A stretch of 40,533 bases of DNA, taken from the NCBI GenBank assembly GCA_017508425.1, contig JAFVYZ010000054.1, forward strand, positions 1 to 40,533, written 5' to 3'. The notes beneath the pieces are model-generated. The model saw only the letters and a list, made by a program, of their open reading frames with translations, searched no databases and was not told where the DNA came from. The stretch is from Clostridia bacterium. Its GTDB lineage: Bacteria; Bacillota; Clostridia; Oscillospirales; CAG-272. The translations under genes and the position numbers were made by a program. Positions 26,567 to 34,482 of the stretch are shown here, piece after piece; within the stretch, counting starts at the first letter, position 1; every line of letters begins with the position of its first letter.

Positions 26567-26655
26567 GAAAACGGCCTTTGTGTAAAAGCGATAAAAAATC
26601 GGCACTTTTTTGAGGAGTTGCCGAAACTTCGGGTGAATAAAGTAAATTAAATTTA
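26538..26655. repeat. Two copies of a 14-bp partly palindromic sequence
   Basis: GTAAATTAAATTTA occurs identically at 26538-26551 and 26642-26655. Its core TAAATTAAATTTA is a near palindrome. Two copies 104 bases apart, about ten helical turns, could be a paired operator, but the local AT content makes chance similarity possible. Confidence 0.55.
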
Positions 26656-26783
26656 ACATCAAAAAATGTTGTTGCAAAAAATGACAAATTTGCAAGGGGG
26701 AAGCAGGGGGAAAGGGGTGTCAATTGTGTGTACGTTTTGTGATGTGTACGCGCTCACGTGCATAATGCGCGAGAAATTTCGGC

Positions 26784-26813
26784 TTGACGGTTGGCCTGTC
26801 CGTGTGGTAAAAT
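26784..26813 (+). promoter_or_regulatory. Promoter of the seven-gene glycan transport operon
   Basis: TTGACG (26784-26789) and TAAAAT (26808-26813) are 18 bases apart, giving a leader of about 185 bases before the first gene. This is the only good sigma-A match in front of the operon. Confidence 0.72.
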
Positions 26814-27005
26814 GTTGCCATACATCGGGATGACCCCTAAAAAGGTCGTTTCGGGTATCCGACGCATACACGGAGCTTGGGAACGGCGCGCGCCGTTCCA
26901 AATTTGTTTTCGTGCGTGCGATGCGGGTACGCGTTGCGCGGTGCGGCGTTCTCGGTCGTGCCACGCCAATTCGAAGAACTGCGAGTGCAGTAGAGGAGGA
27001 AAAAC
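26814..27005 (+). other. GC-rich structured leader of the glycan operon
   Basis: This untranslated stretch contains the perfect 20-base palindrome GGAACGGCGCGCGCCGTTCC at 26879-26898, flanked by TTG and AAA, followed by ATTTGTTTTCG. The hairpin plus weak T-rich stretch resembles an attenuator. A GACC/GGTC stem lies before it, and AGAGGAGG precedes the start codon. I recognise no known riboswitch. Confidence 0.45.
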
Positions 27006-30000
27006 ATGAAGAAGAAGATGCTCCAACGACTTCTTGCCTTAGTTTTGGCGGTTACCTTCATTTTCGGCGGTTCGCTCACGATCGGTGCGACCACCGAGGA
27101 TACGAAGGATGCCGGTTCCACCACCGACAAAACTTTGGCAGATATCAGGGAACAACTCAATGCGGATTCCTATGAGACGTACATGAAAGAAAACGCGGAC
27201 ATAGGAAGAGCGAGCGCGGCGATCACGATCGATGCGCTGCAGTACAAAGAGTTCATTAAGGGTTCCGCGGCCGGTGATGGGGTGAAGGAGATCACGCTTG
27301 AAGACGGCACGAAGCTGCTTTATACGCCGAACTCGGGCACGATCAGCTGGGATATCGATGTTCCCGCTACGGCCAAGTACAGCGTGATCATCAACTATAT
27401 GCCCGATGACGCCAAGACGGCATCGATCGAGCGTATTTTGAAGATCGACGATAAGATCCCCTTCTCGGAGGCGCGTTTCATCACGCTTCCCAAGGTGTGG
27501 AAGAATCAGTATTCTTTCGCCAAGATCGAGGCGACCAAGGATGCGTCGATTGCAGATATTCACGCCGCAGCCCTTGCTGCAGGCTTTGCCGAGGCGGAGC
27601 CGGTGACCGAAGACGGCAAGAGCTATGTTCGCGTAGAGATGCCCAAGGTGTGGACGGCCGAGATCGCCAATTTCGTGAACAAATACACCGTGCGCTTCTT
27701 CACCAAGGATATTGATGACAACGAGATCCGTCCCGGCATGGTGCAGGCACCCGAGCTCTCCGGATTTGAGCTTCGTGATGCCAACGGCTTCTATGCTGAA
27801 ACCTTTGAATTTGTGTTTGAGGCCGGCAAGCGCACCATTTCGTTGGAGGCAGTAAACGAGCCTTTGTCGATCCAATCGATCGTTTTGGTGCCTCACGTGG
27901 ACCTGATGTCCTATGCGGATTATTTGGCACAGTACCAGGGTGTTGGCTCGGGCACGGATAAGATCTTTATCCAGGCCGAGTATGCCGGTGCCTCCTCCTC
28001 GCAAACGGTTTATCCCGTTGAGGACCGTACCGATGCAGCCACCATGCCCTCGGATACCACCTGCACGCTCCTGAATACGGTGGGCGGTGAGAAGTGGCAG
28101 ACGGCGGGTCAGTGGGTTCGCTACACCTTCAAGGCCAACAGCACCGGTATGTACAACATCGCGGCGCGTTACCGTCAAAACGTGCTCGACGGTATGTACG
28201 TGTGCCGTGCACTGCGCATCAGCAGCAGCGACGGCTACTACGACGGCTCGGTGCCCTTCTTTGAGGCCTCGCAGATCCGTTTCAATTACAACTCCGCTTG
28301 GCAGTCAACGCTCATGAACAATGGCGGTGACGCTTACCAGTTCTATTTCAAGGAAGGTGTGGAATACACCATTATCCTTGAGGTGGCACTCGGCTCAATG
28401 GGCGATATCGTTCGTCGTGTGGACGCGGCACTGAGCGCGATCAATAACGACTACCTTGCGATCATGAAGCTGACGGGCGCATCGCCCGACCAGTACCGTG
28501 ACTACGGCTTCTCGCGCGTGATGCCCGACGTCATGATCGATATGATCCTGCAGTCCCGTGAGCTGTATGATATTGCAAACGAGCTGGCGATCAAGGCCGG
28601 TGAAAAGAGCTCGAACGTGGCAACCCTTGAAAAGGTAGCTTGGCTTCTTGAGCGTATGGGCACCAACGAGGACGAGGTTGCAAAATACCTTGACCAGCTG
28701 AAGTCCTACATCGGCTCGCTCGGTACTTGGGTGAGTGATGCTAAGACCCAGCCCCTGCAGCTCGATTATTTGGTGGTTCAGCCCTTGGGTGATGAGCTGC
28801 CCCGTGCGAAGGCCGGCTTCTGGCAGTCGCTTTGGCACGAGCTTTCGAGCTTTGTGATGTCTTTCTTCCGCAACTACGACCGTATGGGCGCTACCGATAA
28901 GGAGTTCGATCAATCGACCAGCACTGACGTTTGGATCGCTACCGGTCGTGACCAGGCGCAGGTGCTTCGCAACCTGATCAACAACGACTTTACGCCCAAC
29001 AGCCCCGACGGTACGACCGTAAATCTGAAGCTCGTTGCTGCCGGCACACTCCTGCCCTCGGTTCTCGCGGGCATGGGCCCTGACGTTTACATCGGCGTCG
29101 GCGAGGGTAGCGTTATTAACTACGCGATCCGCGGCGCCTTGCTGCCGATTGAAAACATGGAGGGCTTTGAGGAATACACCTCCTCGAACTTTAACGAGGC
29201 CGCCATGGTGGTGCTTGGTATCGAGGATTCCGACGGTGTTTATCACTGCTACGGCTTGCCCGAAACGCAAAACTTCCATATGATGTTCGTGCGCGAGGAT
29301 GTGCTCGCGGACCTGGGCATCGAGATCCCGAAGACCTGGGATGACGTTCTTGCTGCGATCCCGACCCTGCAGGCCAACAACATGCAGATCGGTATGCACA
29401 CCAACTATCAGATCTTCCTTTACCAAATGGGCGGCACGCTTTTTGCCGACAACGGCATGCGCATCAACCTCGACTCGAACGTCGGTCTTGAGGCGTTTGA
29501 TATGATGTGTAGCCTTTATACCATGTATTCCTTCCCCAAATCCTACGACTTTGCAAACCGCTTCCGTACCGGTGAGATGCCGATCGGCTTTGCGGCTTAC
29601 AACGGCACGTATAATCAGCTTACGGTCTTCGCAACCGAGATCAAGGGCCTTTGGAACTTCTATCCGATGCCCGGCATTGAGCAGCCCGACGGCACGATCA
29701 ACAACATGAGCGTGGCAACCGTTACCGCCATTTGCATGATGAACGGTTGTGGCGGCGAGGGCGGTGAAGAGGGAGCAAAGGACCAGGCTCGCGCTTGGGA
29801 GTTTATGAAGTGGCACTCCGGTGCAAAATGCCAGATCGATTACTCCAACGAAATGGTGGCAATCATCGGTCCCTCGGCAAAGCACGCAACCGCAAACCTG
29901 AACGCCCTTTCCGAAATGCCTTGGACCTCGGCAGAGCTTGAACAGCTGCTTTATCAGTTTAATAATCTTGCGTCGATCCCCGATTACCCCGGCACTTATA

Positions 30001-30410
30001 TTATTGGACGTTATACGAACTTTGCATTCCTTGCCGCTTACAACGATAACAAGGACCCTGTGCAGGAGCTGCAAAGCTACATTTCTACTATTAATAAAGA
30101 GATCACGAGAAAGCGCGAGGAATTCGGTCTTGAGACCCTTGAGCTCGGTCAAACCCTTCGCACCAAGCGACTGGACCAGTTTGCGGATGCATGGGCTGCT
30201 GACGTCAAGAGCCTTGGTGAAGACCACGCGCTGGTAACCGCAGCAAGTGCGAAGATGGGAGATACCATTCGGTTTATTGAGAGCGGAAAATACGATCTTG
30301 TTGAGTATCACGTTATCAACCACATTCTCAACGAGCTCAAGACTCTGGATAGCACCGCATTTGCAAAAACCATCAAGGCAGCGGAAAACGCACTCCTTGT
30401 GATGGCGTAA
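27006..30410 (+). CDS. Large extracellular solute-binding protein with carbohydrate-binding-like N-terminus
   Basis: The 1134-residue protein has a signal peptide (1-28, cleavage near TIGA) without a lipobox Cys. About residues 50-310 and 318-475 look like two beta-sandwich carbohydrate-binding domains (CBM6/35-like: KIFIQAEYAG, WVRYTFKANSTGMYNIAARYRQ). A helical region (480-600) follows, then an aromatic amphipathic segment near 605-623 (WQSLWHELSSFVMSFF). From about 640 it is a family 1 sugar-binding protein: AGMGPDVYIGVG, YGLPETQNFHMMFVREDVL, IPKTWDDVLAAIP, MPIGFAAYNG. The last 90 residues are helical. It is more than twice the usual receptor length. It is the first gene of the operon, with AGGAGG upstream, and presumably feeds the permeases downstream. 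The ligand is unknown. Confidence 0.9.
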   Translation: MKKKMLQRLLALVLAVTFIFGGSLTIGATTEDTKDAGSTTDKTLADIREQLNADSYETYMKENADIGRASAAITIDALQYKEFIKGSAAGDGVKEITLEDGTKLLYTPNSGTISWDIDVPATAKYSVIINYMPDDAKTASIERILKIDDKIPFSEARFITLPKVWKNQYSFAKIEATKDASIADIHAAALAAGFAEAEPVTEDGKSYVRVEMPKVWTAEIANFVNKYTVRFFTKDIDDNEIRPGMVQAPELSGFELRDANGFYAETFEFVFEAGKRTISLEAVNEPLSIQSIVLVPHVDLMSYADYLAQYQGVGSGTDKIFIQAEYAGASSSQTVYPVEDRTDAATMPSDTTCTLLNTVGGEKWQTAGQWVRYTFKANSTGMYNIAARYRQNVLDGMYVCRALRISSSDGYYDGSVPFFEASQIRFNYNSAWQSTLMNNGGDAYQFYFKEGVEYTIILEVALGSMGDIVRRVDAALSAINNDYLAIMKLTGASPDQYRDYGFSRVMPDVMIDMILQSRELYDIANELAIKAGEKSSNVATLEKVAWLLERMGTNEDEVAKYLDQLKSYIGSLGTWVSDAKTQPLQLDYLVVQPLGDELPRAKAGFWQSLWHELSSFVMSFFRNYDRMGATDKEFDQSTSTDVWIATGRDQAQVLRNLINNDFTPNSPDGTTVNLKLVAAGTLLPSVLAGMGPDVYIGVGEGSVINYAIRGALLPIENMEGFEEYTSSNFNEAAMVVLGIEDSDGVYHCYGLPETQNFHMMFVREDVLADLGIEIPKTWDDVLAAIPTLQANNMQIGMHTNYQIFLYQMGGTLFADNGMRINLDSNVGLEAFDMMCSLYTMYSFPKSYDFANRFRTGEMPIGFAAYNGTYNQLTVFATEIKGLWNFYPMPGIEQPDGTINNMSVATVTAICMMNGCGGEGGEEGAKDQARAWEFMKWHSGAKCQIDYSNEMVAIIGPSAKHATANLNALSEMPWTSAELEQLLYQFNNLASIPDYPGTYIIGRYTNFAFLAAYNDNKDPVQELQSYISTINKEITRKREEFGLETLELGQTLRTKRLDQFADAWAADVKSLGEDHALVTAASAKMGDTIRFIESGKYDLVEYHVINHILNELKTLDSTAFAKTIKAAENALLVMA

Positions 30411-30451
30411 GGTTGGCTACATTTATATTAGTGCTGTAAGGAGAAAACAAC

Positions 30452-31387
30452 ATGTCAAAGAAAAAAGCGGTGATCCGATCGGACATGACGCGAGCACAGT
30501 GGACGTGGAAGGAGATGAAACGCAATAAGGTCGCTTATGCAATGGTAGCGCCTTATATGCTGCTCTTCACGCTTTTCACGGTCGTTCCCGTGGTACTTTC
30601 GATGGTGGTCAGTTTAACAAACTTTAACCTGCTCGAGATCCCGGACGTAGTTTGGCTTGACAACTATATCCGTTTGTTCCTCGACGACGATATTTTCATT
30701 CTCGCTTGTAAAAACACCTTGATCTTTGCAATCATCGTAGGCCCTGTTTCCTACTTGATGTCTTTGATGGTTGCATGGTTCATCAACGAGCTGCCCCCCA
30801 AGATCCGTGCGGTGGTTACGCTCATCTTCTATGCGCCCTCTATTTCGGGTCAGGTTTACCTGATTTGGGGTACGCTCTTCTCGGGCGACTCCTATGGTTG
30901 GGTCAACGGTATTCTGCTTGACCTTGGCCTGATCTCCTCCGAGATCCAATGGTTCCAAAATGCAGATTACGTAATGCCTCTTTGTATCGTGGTAGCTCTT
31001 TGGACCTCGCTTGGCACCTCGTTCCTGTCCTTTATTGCAGGTCTTCAGGGCATCGATCGCTCGATGTATGAGGCCGGTGCCGTGGACGGTATCCGCAACC
31101 GTTGGCAGGAGCTTTGGTACATCACGCTGCCCTCGATGAAGCCGCAGCTGATGTTCGGTGCCGTTATGGCAATTACCTCTTCGTTCGGCTTCGGTGGTGT
31201 CGTTACCGCGCTTTGTGGCTTCCCCTCGGTGGACTACGCGGCGCATACCATTATGCACCATCTTGATGACTACGGCTCTCAGCGTTTCGAGGTTGGCTAT
31301 TCCTCGGCGATCGCAGTGGTCCTGTTTGCCGTCATGATCGGCGCGAATATGCTGGTCAAGAAAGTGCTTTCAAAGGTGGGTCAGTAA
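30452..31387 (+). CDS. Sugar ABC transporter permease, MalF/UgpA type (first pair)
   Basis: The 311-residue permease has six helices, starting with KVAYAMVAPYMLLFTLFTVVP, the common first helix of this class. The EAA loop that contacts the ATPase is MYEAGAVDGIRNRWQELWYITLPSMKPQL (about 205-230). It has no large extracellular P2 loop, so it is the short UgpA/LacF form. It follows the binding protein by 41 bases with AAGGAG, and its stop is one base before the partner permease start. Together they form the membrane channel for an oligosaccharide-type substrate. Confidence 0.95.
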   Translation: MSKKKAVIRSDMTRAQWTWKEMKRNKVAYAMVAPYMLLFTLFTVVPVVLSMVVSLTNFNLLEIPDVVWLDNYIRLFLDDDIFILACKNTLIFAIIVGPVSYLMSLMVAWFINELPPKIRAVVTLIFYAPSISGQVYLIWGTLFSGDSYGWVNGILLDLGLISSEIQWFQNADYVMPLCIVVALWTSLGTSFLSFIAGLQGIDRSMYEAGAVDGIRNRWQELWYITLPSMKPQLMFGAVMAITSSFGFGGVVTALCGFPSVDYAAHTIMHHLDDYGSQRFEVGYSSAIAVVLFAVMIGANMLVKKVLSKVGQ

Positions 31388-31388
31388 T

Positions 31389-32264
31389 ATGTCAAAGAAA
31401 CTTCGTACAAGAAAACATAAAGTCGTACTGAACCGCTCGGCCGGCGGTGATGCGGGCATTAGTGTAATGCTCATTCTTCTCGGAGCCTTCATGTTCCTGC
31501 CCATGGTTTACGTCGTGATGCAGTCCTTAAAGCCTCTTGACGAGCTGTGGATGTTCCCCCCGCGCTTCTTCGTGCGCAACCCTACATTTAGAAATTACCG
31601 CGACCTGTTTATGCTGATGAACACGTCGTGGGTGCCGTTCTCCCGTTACATTTTTAACACCGTCTTTACCTCCGTTGTAGGTACGGTCGGCAACCTGTTC
31701 TTTTCGTCGCTTGCGGCTTACGCTATGGCGAAGATCAAGTTCCCGGGCGGCAAGACGATGTTTAAAACGGTGCGTATGTCCCTGATGTTCCACTCCACGG
31801 TTACGGCAATCACTTCCTTTATTATAATGAGTATGTTGAACTGGGTCGATACCTATTGGGCCATTATTGTGCCCGCTTGGGTAACCTCGCTCGGCCTTTA
31901 CCTGATGAAGCAGTTCATGGAAACGAACGTCTCCGACGCGGTGCTCGAATCAGCCCGTCTTGACGGTGCCTCCGAGCTTTACACCTTCTGGGTGATTGCA
32001 ATGCCCATGGTTAAGCCCGCATGGCTGACGCTGATCATTTACTCGTTCCAAGATCTTTGGAACAAGGGCTCGTCGATCTACATTCACTCCGAGCAGCTCA
32101 AATCCTTTAACTACGCGATCGGCCAGATCATGGCCGGCGGTATCAAGCGTGCCGGTGCGCACGCAGCGTCCCTTGTTATTATGATGTTGGTACCGATCAT
32201 GGTATTCATTATTTCTCAGTCCAACATCATTGAGACGATGGGCTCTTCCGGTATGAAAGACTAA
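31389..32264 (+). CDS. Carbohydrate ABC transporter permease, MalG/UgpE type (first pair)
   Basis: The 291-residue permease completes the first pair. Its N-terminal helix is preceded by a basic segment, as in UgpE/LacG proteins, and the EAA loop is VLESARLDGASELYTFWVIAMPMVKP (about 195-220). The start lies one base after the upstream stop with only a weak GGTGGG site, so translation is coupled. It is followed after 15 bases by the NHL/Yip1 gene. Substrate specificity cannot be read from it. Confidence 0.95.
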   Translation: MSKKLRTRKHKVVLNRSAGGDAGISVMLILLGAFMFLPMVYVVMQSLKPLDELWMFPPRFFVRNPTFRNYRDLFMLMNTSWVPFSRYIFNTVFTSVVGTVGNLFFSSLAAYAMAKIKFPGGKTMFKTVRMSLMFHSTVTAITSFIIMSMLNWVDTYWAIIVPAWVTSLGLYLMKQFMETNVSDAVLESARLDGASELYTFWVIAMPMVKPAWLTLIIYSFQDLWNKGSSIYIHSEQLKSFNYAIGQIMAGGIKRAGAHAASLVIMMLVPIMVFIISQSNIIETMGSSGMKD

Positions 32265-32279
32265 TTAGGGAGGAAAAAC

Positions 32280-34463
32280 ATGAAAAAAATCATATCTGTT
32301 GTATGTGTGCTGTTTGCCCTCCTGATGGCGCTTTCGCTTCCGGCAGGTGCCGCACAGGCATATACGACCTATACCTATTCGATTGATGGAAAGCCGCTGT
32401 ATTCGCCCGATGCCTATACGGCTGAGAAGGTGATCACGCACACTTCCATGGGCCTTGATACGGCACTTTCCAACGTCAACGATATGGTCACTGATGCCGA
32501 CGGCAATGTTTACATTGTCGATACCGACAACAACCGTATTGTTTGCCTTGACAAATACTTCCACCTTCGCTTTGAAATTAAAAATTTCACGAACGGTCAC
32601 GGTATTGCCGACTATTTCACCAAGCCTGAGGGTGTCTTCGTTACCGAGGATCGCTATGAGGGCGGTAAGCTGAAGTACAAGGGCCGCATCTTTGTGTGCG
32701 ACACGCAGGCAAACCGTATCGTCACCTTTAACCGTGACGGCAGCTTTGATTCGATCATTGAGGCGCCGAAGTCCGAGCTTTTCTCGGAGGACGCCGTATA
32801 TTGGCCCGTTGCCATCGCCGTGGACGCTTATGAGCGACTTTACGTGGTTTCGACCGAGACCAGTGAGGGTATCATCGTGATGACCGATAAGGGTGAGTTC
32901 ACCTCCTTTATCGGTGCACAGCAATCGGCACTTTCCGTGTGGGATCAGATTTGGCGTCGCTTCCAATCCAAAGAGGAACGTCTTCGTTCCGAGATCGTTA
33001 TTTCTTATCCTTATAATAATATTACGATCAACGAAAAGGGCTTTATCTACGCGACCATTTATGCAGAGCCCCTGCTTTCTCAAATGGAATCGGCGATCAC
33101 CTCTAAGGCAACGGCCGGCACCTACGCCCCCGTAAAGCTCCTGAACCCCGCGGGTGATGAGATCATGCGCCGTAACGGCTTCTGGCCGCCTGCAGGTGAG
33201 ATCGATTACAAGTCGCCTGATGCCGGCCTTCAGACGATCCCCGGAATTTCCCGTATCGAGGATGCGGCTTGCGGTCCCGAGGGCACTTGGTCGATCTATG
33301 ATTACAACCGCAGTAAGATCTTTACTTACGACTACGACGGCAACCTGCTCTTTGCCTTTGGCGATACAGGTAGCCTGCTTGGTAACTTTACCTCAAAATC
33401 GATTCGTGCGATCTGCTATCAGGGCGACGTGTTCCTGGTGCTTGACGGCTCGGGTAATATTACGGTGTTCAAGCGCACCGAGTACGGCGACGTGCTTATT
33501 CGTGCACTTCATCACCAAAATGTCCGTCAGTACGACCTTGCTCTGGATGACTGGAGCGAGATCTTGATGAGAAACTCCAACTACGATGCCGCTTACGTAG
33601 GTATTGGTAAGTGCTTGTCACAGGGTAACGTTGGCCGCTATGAGGAGTCGCTTGAGTACTTCCGTGCAGCTTACGATACGCAGTACTATTCGGTGGCATA
33701 TAAGGAGATCCGTAAGGAGTGGATGTCTCGCTTCTTCCTCGCGATTCCTGTTGTCGTTGTCGCGGTTTGCATCTTGCTCAGCAAGTTCCTCAAGCGTGCC
33801 GCTAAGGTCAATAAGGCCGTGTCCGTTTCGGGCAAAAAGCGCACCTTTAAGGATGAGCTTTATTACGTGTTCCATTTGATGTTCCATCCCGTTGACGGCT
33901 TCTGGGATCTGAAGCATGAAAAACGCGGCTCGGTACGCGGTGCACTGGTGTTCCTCGGTATTACCGTGTTGGCACTTTTCTACCGTGCGATCGGCTCGGG
34001 TTACATTATGAATCCTCAGGGCACGGGCTCGGCCAACATCTTTATGCAGATCCTTATTGTGTTCGTACCGGCGCTGCTCTTCGTGATAGCAAACTGGTGC
34101 ATCACGACCTTGTTTGAGGGTGAGGGTAGCTTTAAGGATATTTTTGTGGCGGTTGGTTACTCGGTACTGCCGATTGCGATCGTTACCATTCCCGTAACCC
34201 TTTTCTCGAACTTTGTAGTGGCTGAGGAATTGAACATTCTGAACCTCTTCATCGTGCTCGGCTTTATTTGGGCCGGTGTGCTCCTGTTCTTTGGAACGAT
34301 GGTCACGCACGATTACAATATGCTCAAGAACCTGTTGACTGTCATCGTGACAATTGCCGGTATGGCGTTTATCATGTTCCTTGCGGTGCTCTTTGCTTCG
34401 CTCGTTATGGACATTGTGGAATTCGTAACCGGTATTGTGTCCGAGGTCACTTATCGACTGTAA
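32280..34463 (+). CDS. NHL beta-propeller/TPR protein with C-terminal Yip1-like membrane domain
   Basis: The 727-residue protein has a signal peptide (1-25), then an extracellular six-bladed-type NHL propeller (about 40-410; typical blade VNDMVTDADGNVYIVDTDNNRIVCLD). A TPR-like pair (about 415-475; YDAAYVGIGKCL, YEESLEYFRAAY) and one membrane helix (484-505) follow. A cytoplasmic linker leads to a Yip1-type domain (about 525-727; VFHLMFHPVDGFWDLKHEKRGS) with about five helices. The propeller would sit outside, close to the permeases, and could bind glycan or the large receptor. GGGAGG precedes the start, and the gene lies between the two permease pairs. Its function is unknown; an accessory or sensor role is my inference. 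Confidence 0.85.
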   Translation: MKKIISVVCVLFALLMALSLPAGAAQAYTTYTYSIDGKPLYSPDAYTAEKVITHTSMGLDTALSNVNDMVTDADGNVYIVDTDNNRIVCLDKYFHLRFEIKNFTNGHGIADYFTKPEGVFVTEDRYEGGKLKYKGRIFVCDTQANRIVTFNRDGSFDSIIEAPKSELFSEDAVYWPVAIAVDAYERLYVVSTETSEGIIVMTDKGEFTSFIGAQQSALSVWDQIWRRFQSKEERLRSEIVISYPYNNITINEKGFIYATIYAEPLLSQMESAITSKATAGTYAPVKLLNPAGDEIMRRNGFWPPAGEIDYKSPDAGLQTIPGISRIEDAACGPEGTWSIYDYNRSKIFTYDYDGNLLFAFGDTGSLLGNFTSKSIRAICYQGDVFLVLDGSGNITVFKRTEYGDVLIRALHHQNVRQYDLALDDWSEILMRNSNYDAAYVGIGKCLSQGNVGRYEESLEYFRAAYDTQYYSVAYKEIRKEWMSRFFLAIPVVVVAVCILLSKFLKRAAKVNKAVSVSGKKRTFKDELYYVFHLMFHPVDGFWDLKHEKRGSVRGALVFLGITVLALFYRAIGSGYIMNPQGTGSANIFMQILIVFVPALLFVIANWCITTLFEGEGSFKDIFVAVGYSVLPIAIVTIPVTLFSNFVVAEELNILNLFIVLGFIWAGVLLFFGTMVTHDYNMLKNLLTVIVTIAGMAFIMFLAVLFASLVMDIVEFVTGIVSEVTYRL

Positions 34464-34482
34464 GCGCGAAAGGAGATTAAAA

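Larger units (their letters stand above)
26231..26783 (-). other. Long intergenic region between divergent mgl and glycan operons
   Basis: No credible gene is present: frames here have poor composition and no ribosome binding sites. On the mgl side a small palindrome GCGCAA-GTT-TTGCGC (26259-26273) could be an operator for a LacI-type regulator. The middle, 26440-26700, is AT-rich with several stem-loops and two copies of a 14-base repeat, listed separately. The only promoter I accept is at 26784, for the plus-strand operon. Confidence 0.6.

Noticed and set aside
26640-26670. Minus-strand TTGATG and TATTCA with 17-base spacing as an mgl promoter
   Set aside because: Both elements are weak and lie in AT-rich repeats over 400 bases from mglB, so chance is likely.
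26346-26723. Minus-strand frame of 125 codons in the intergenic region
   Set aside because: It crosses stem-loops and a direct repeat, has no ribosome binding site, and its composition is unlike the surrounding genes. I treat the region as non-coding.
28395-30323. Long minus-strand frame of 642 codons opposite the solute-binding protein
   Set aside because: Shadow frame: the plus strand encodes recognisable binding-protein motifs throughout, while this frame is His/Arg/Leu-rich with no domain. The 34477-36621 minus-strand frame opposite DUF5696 is rejected for the same reason.
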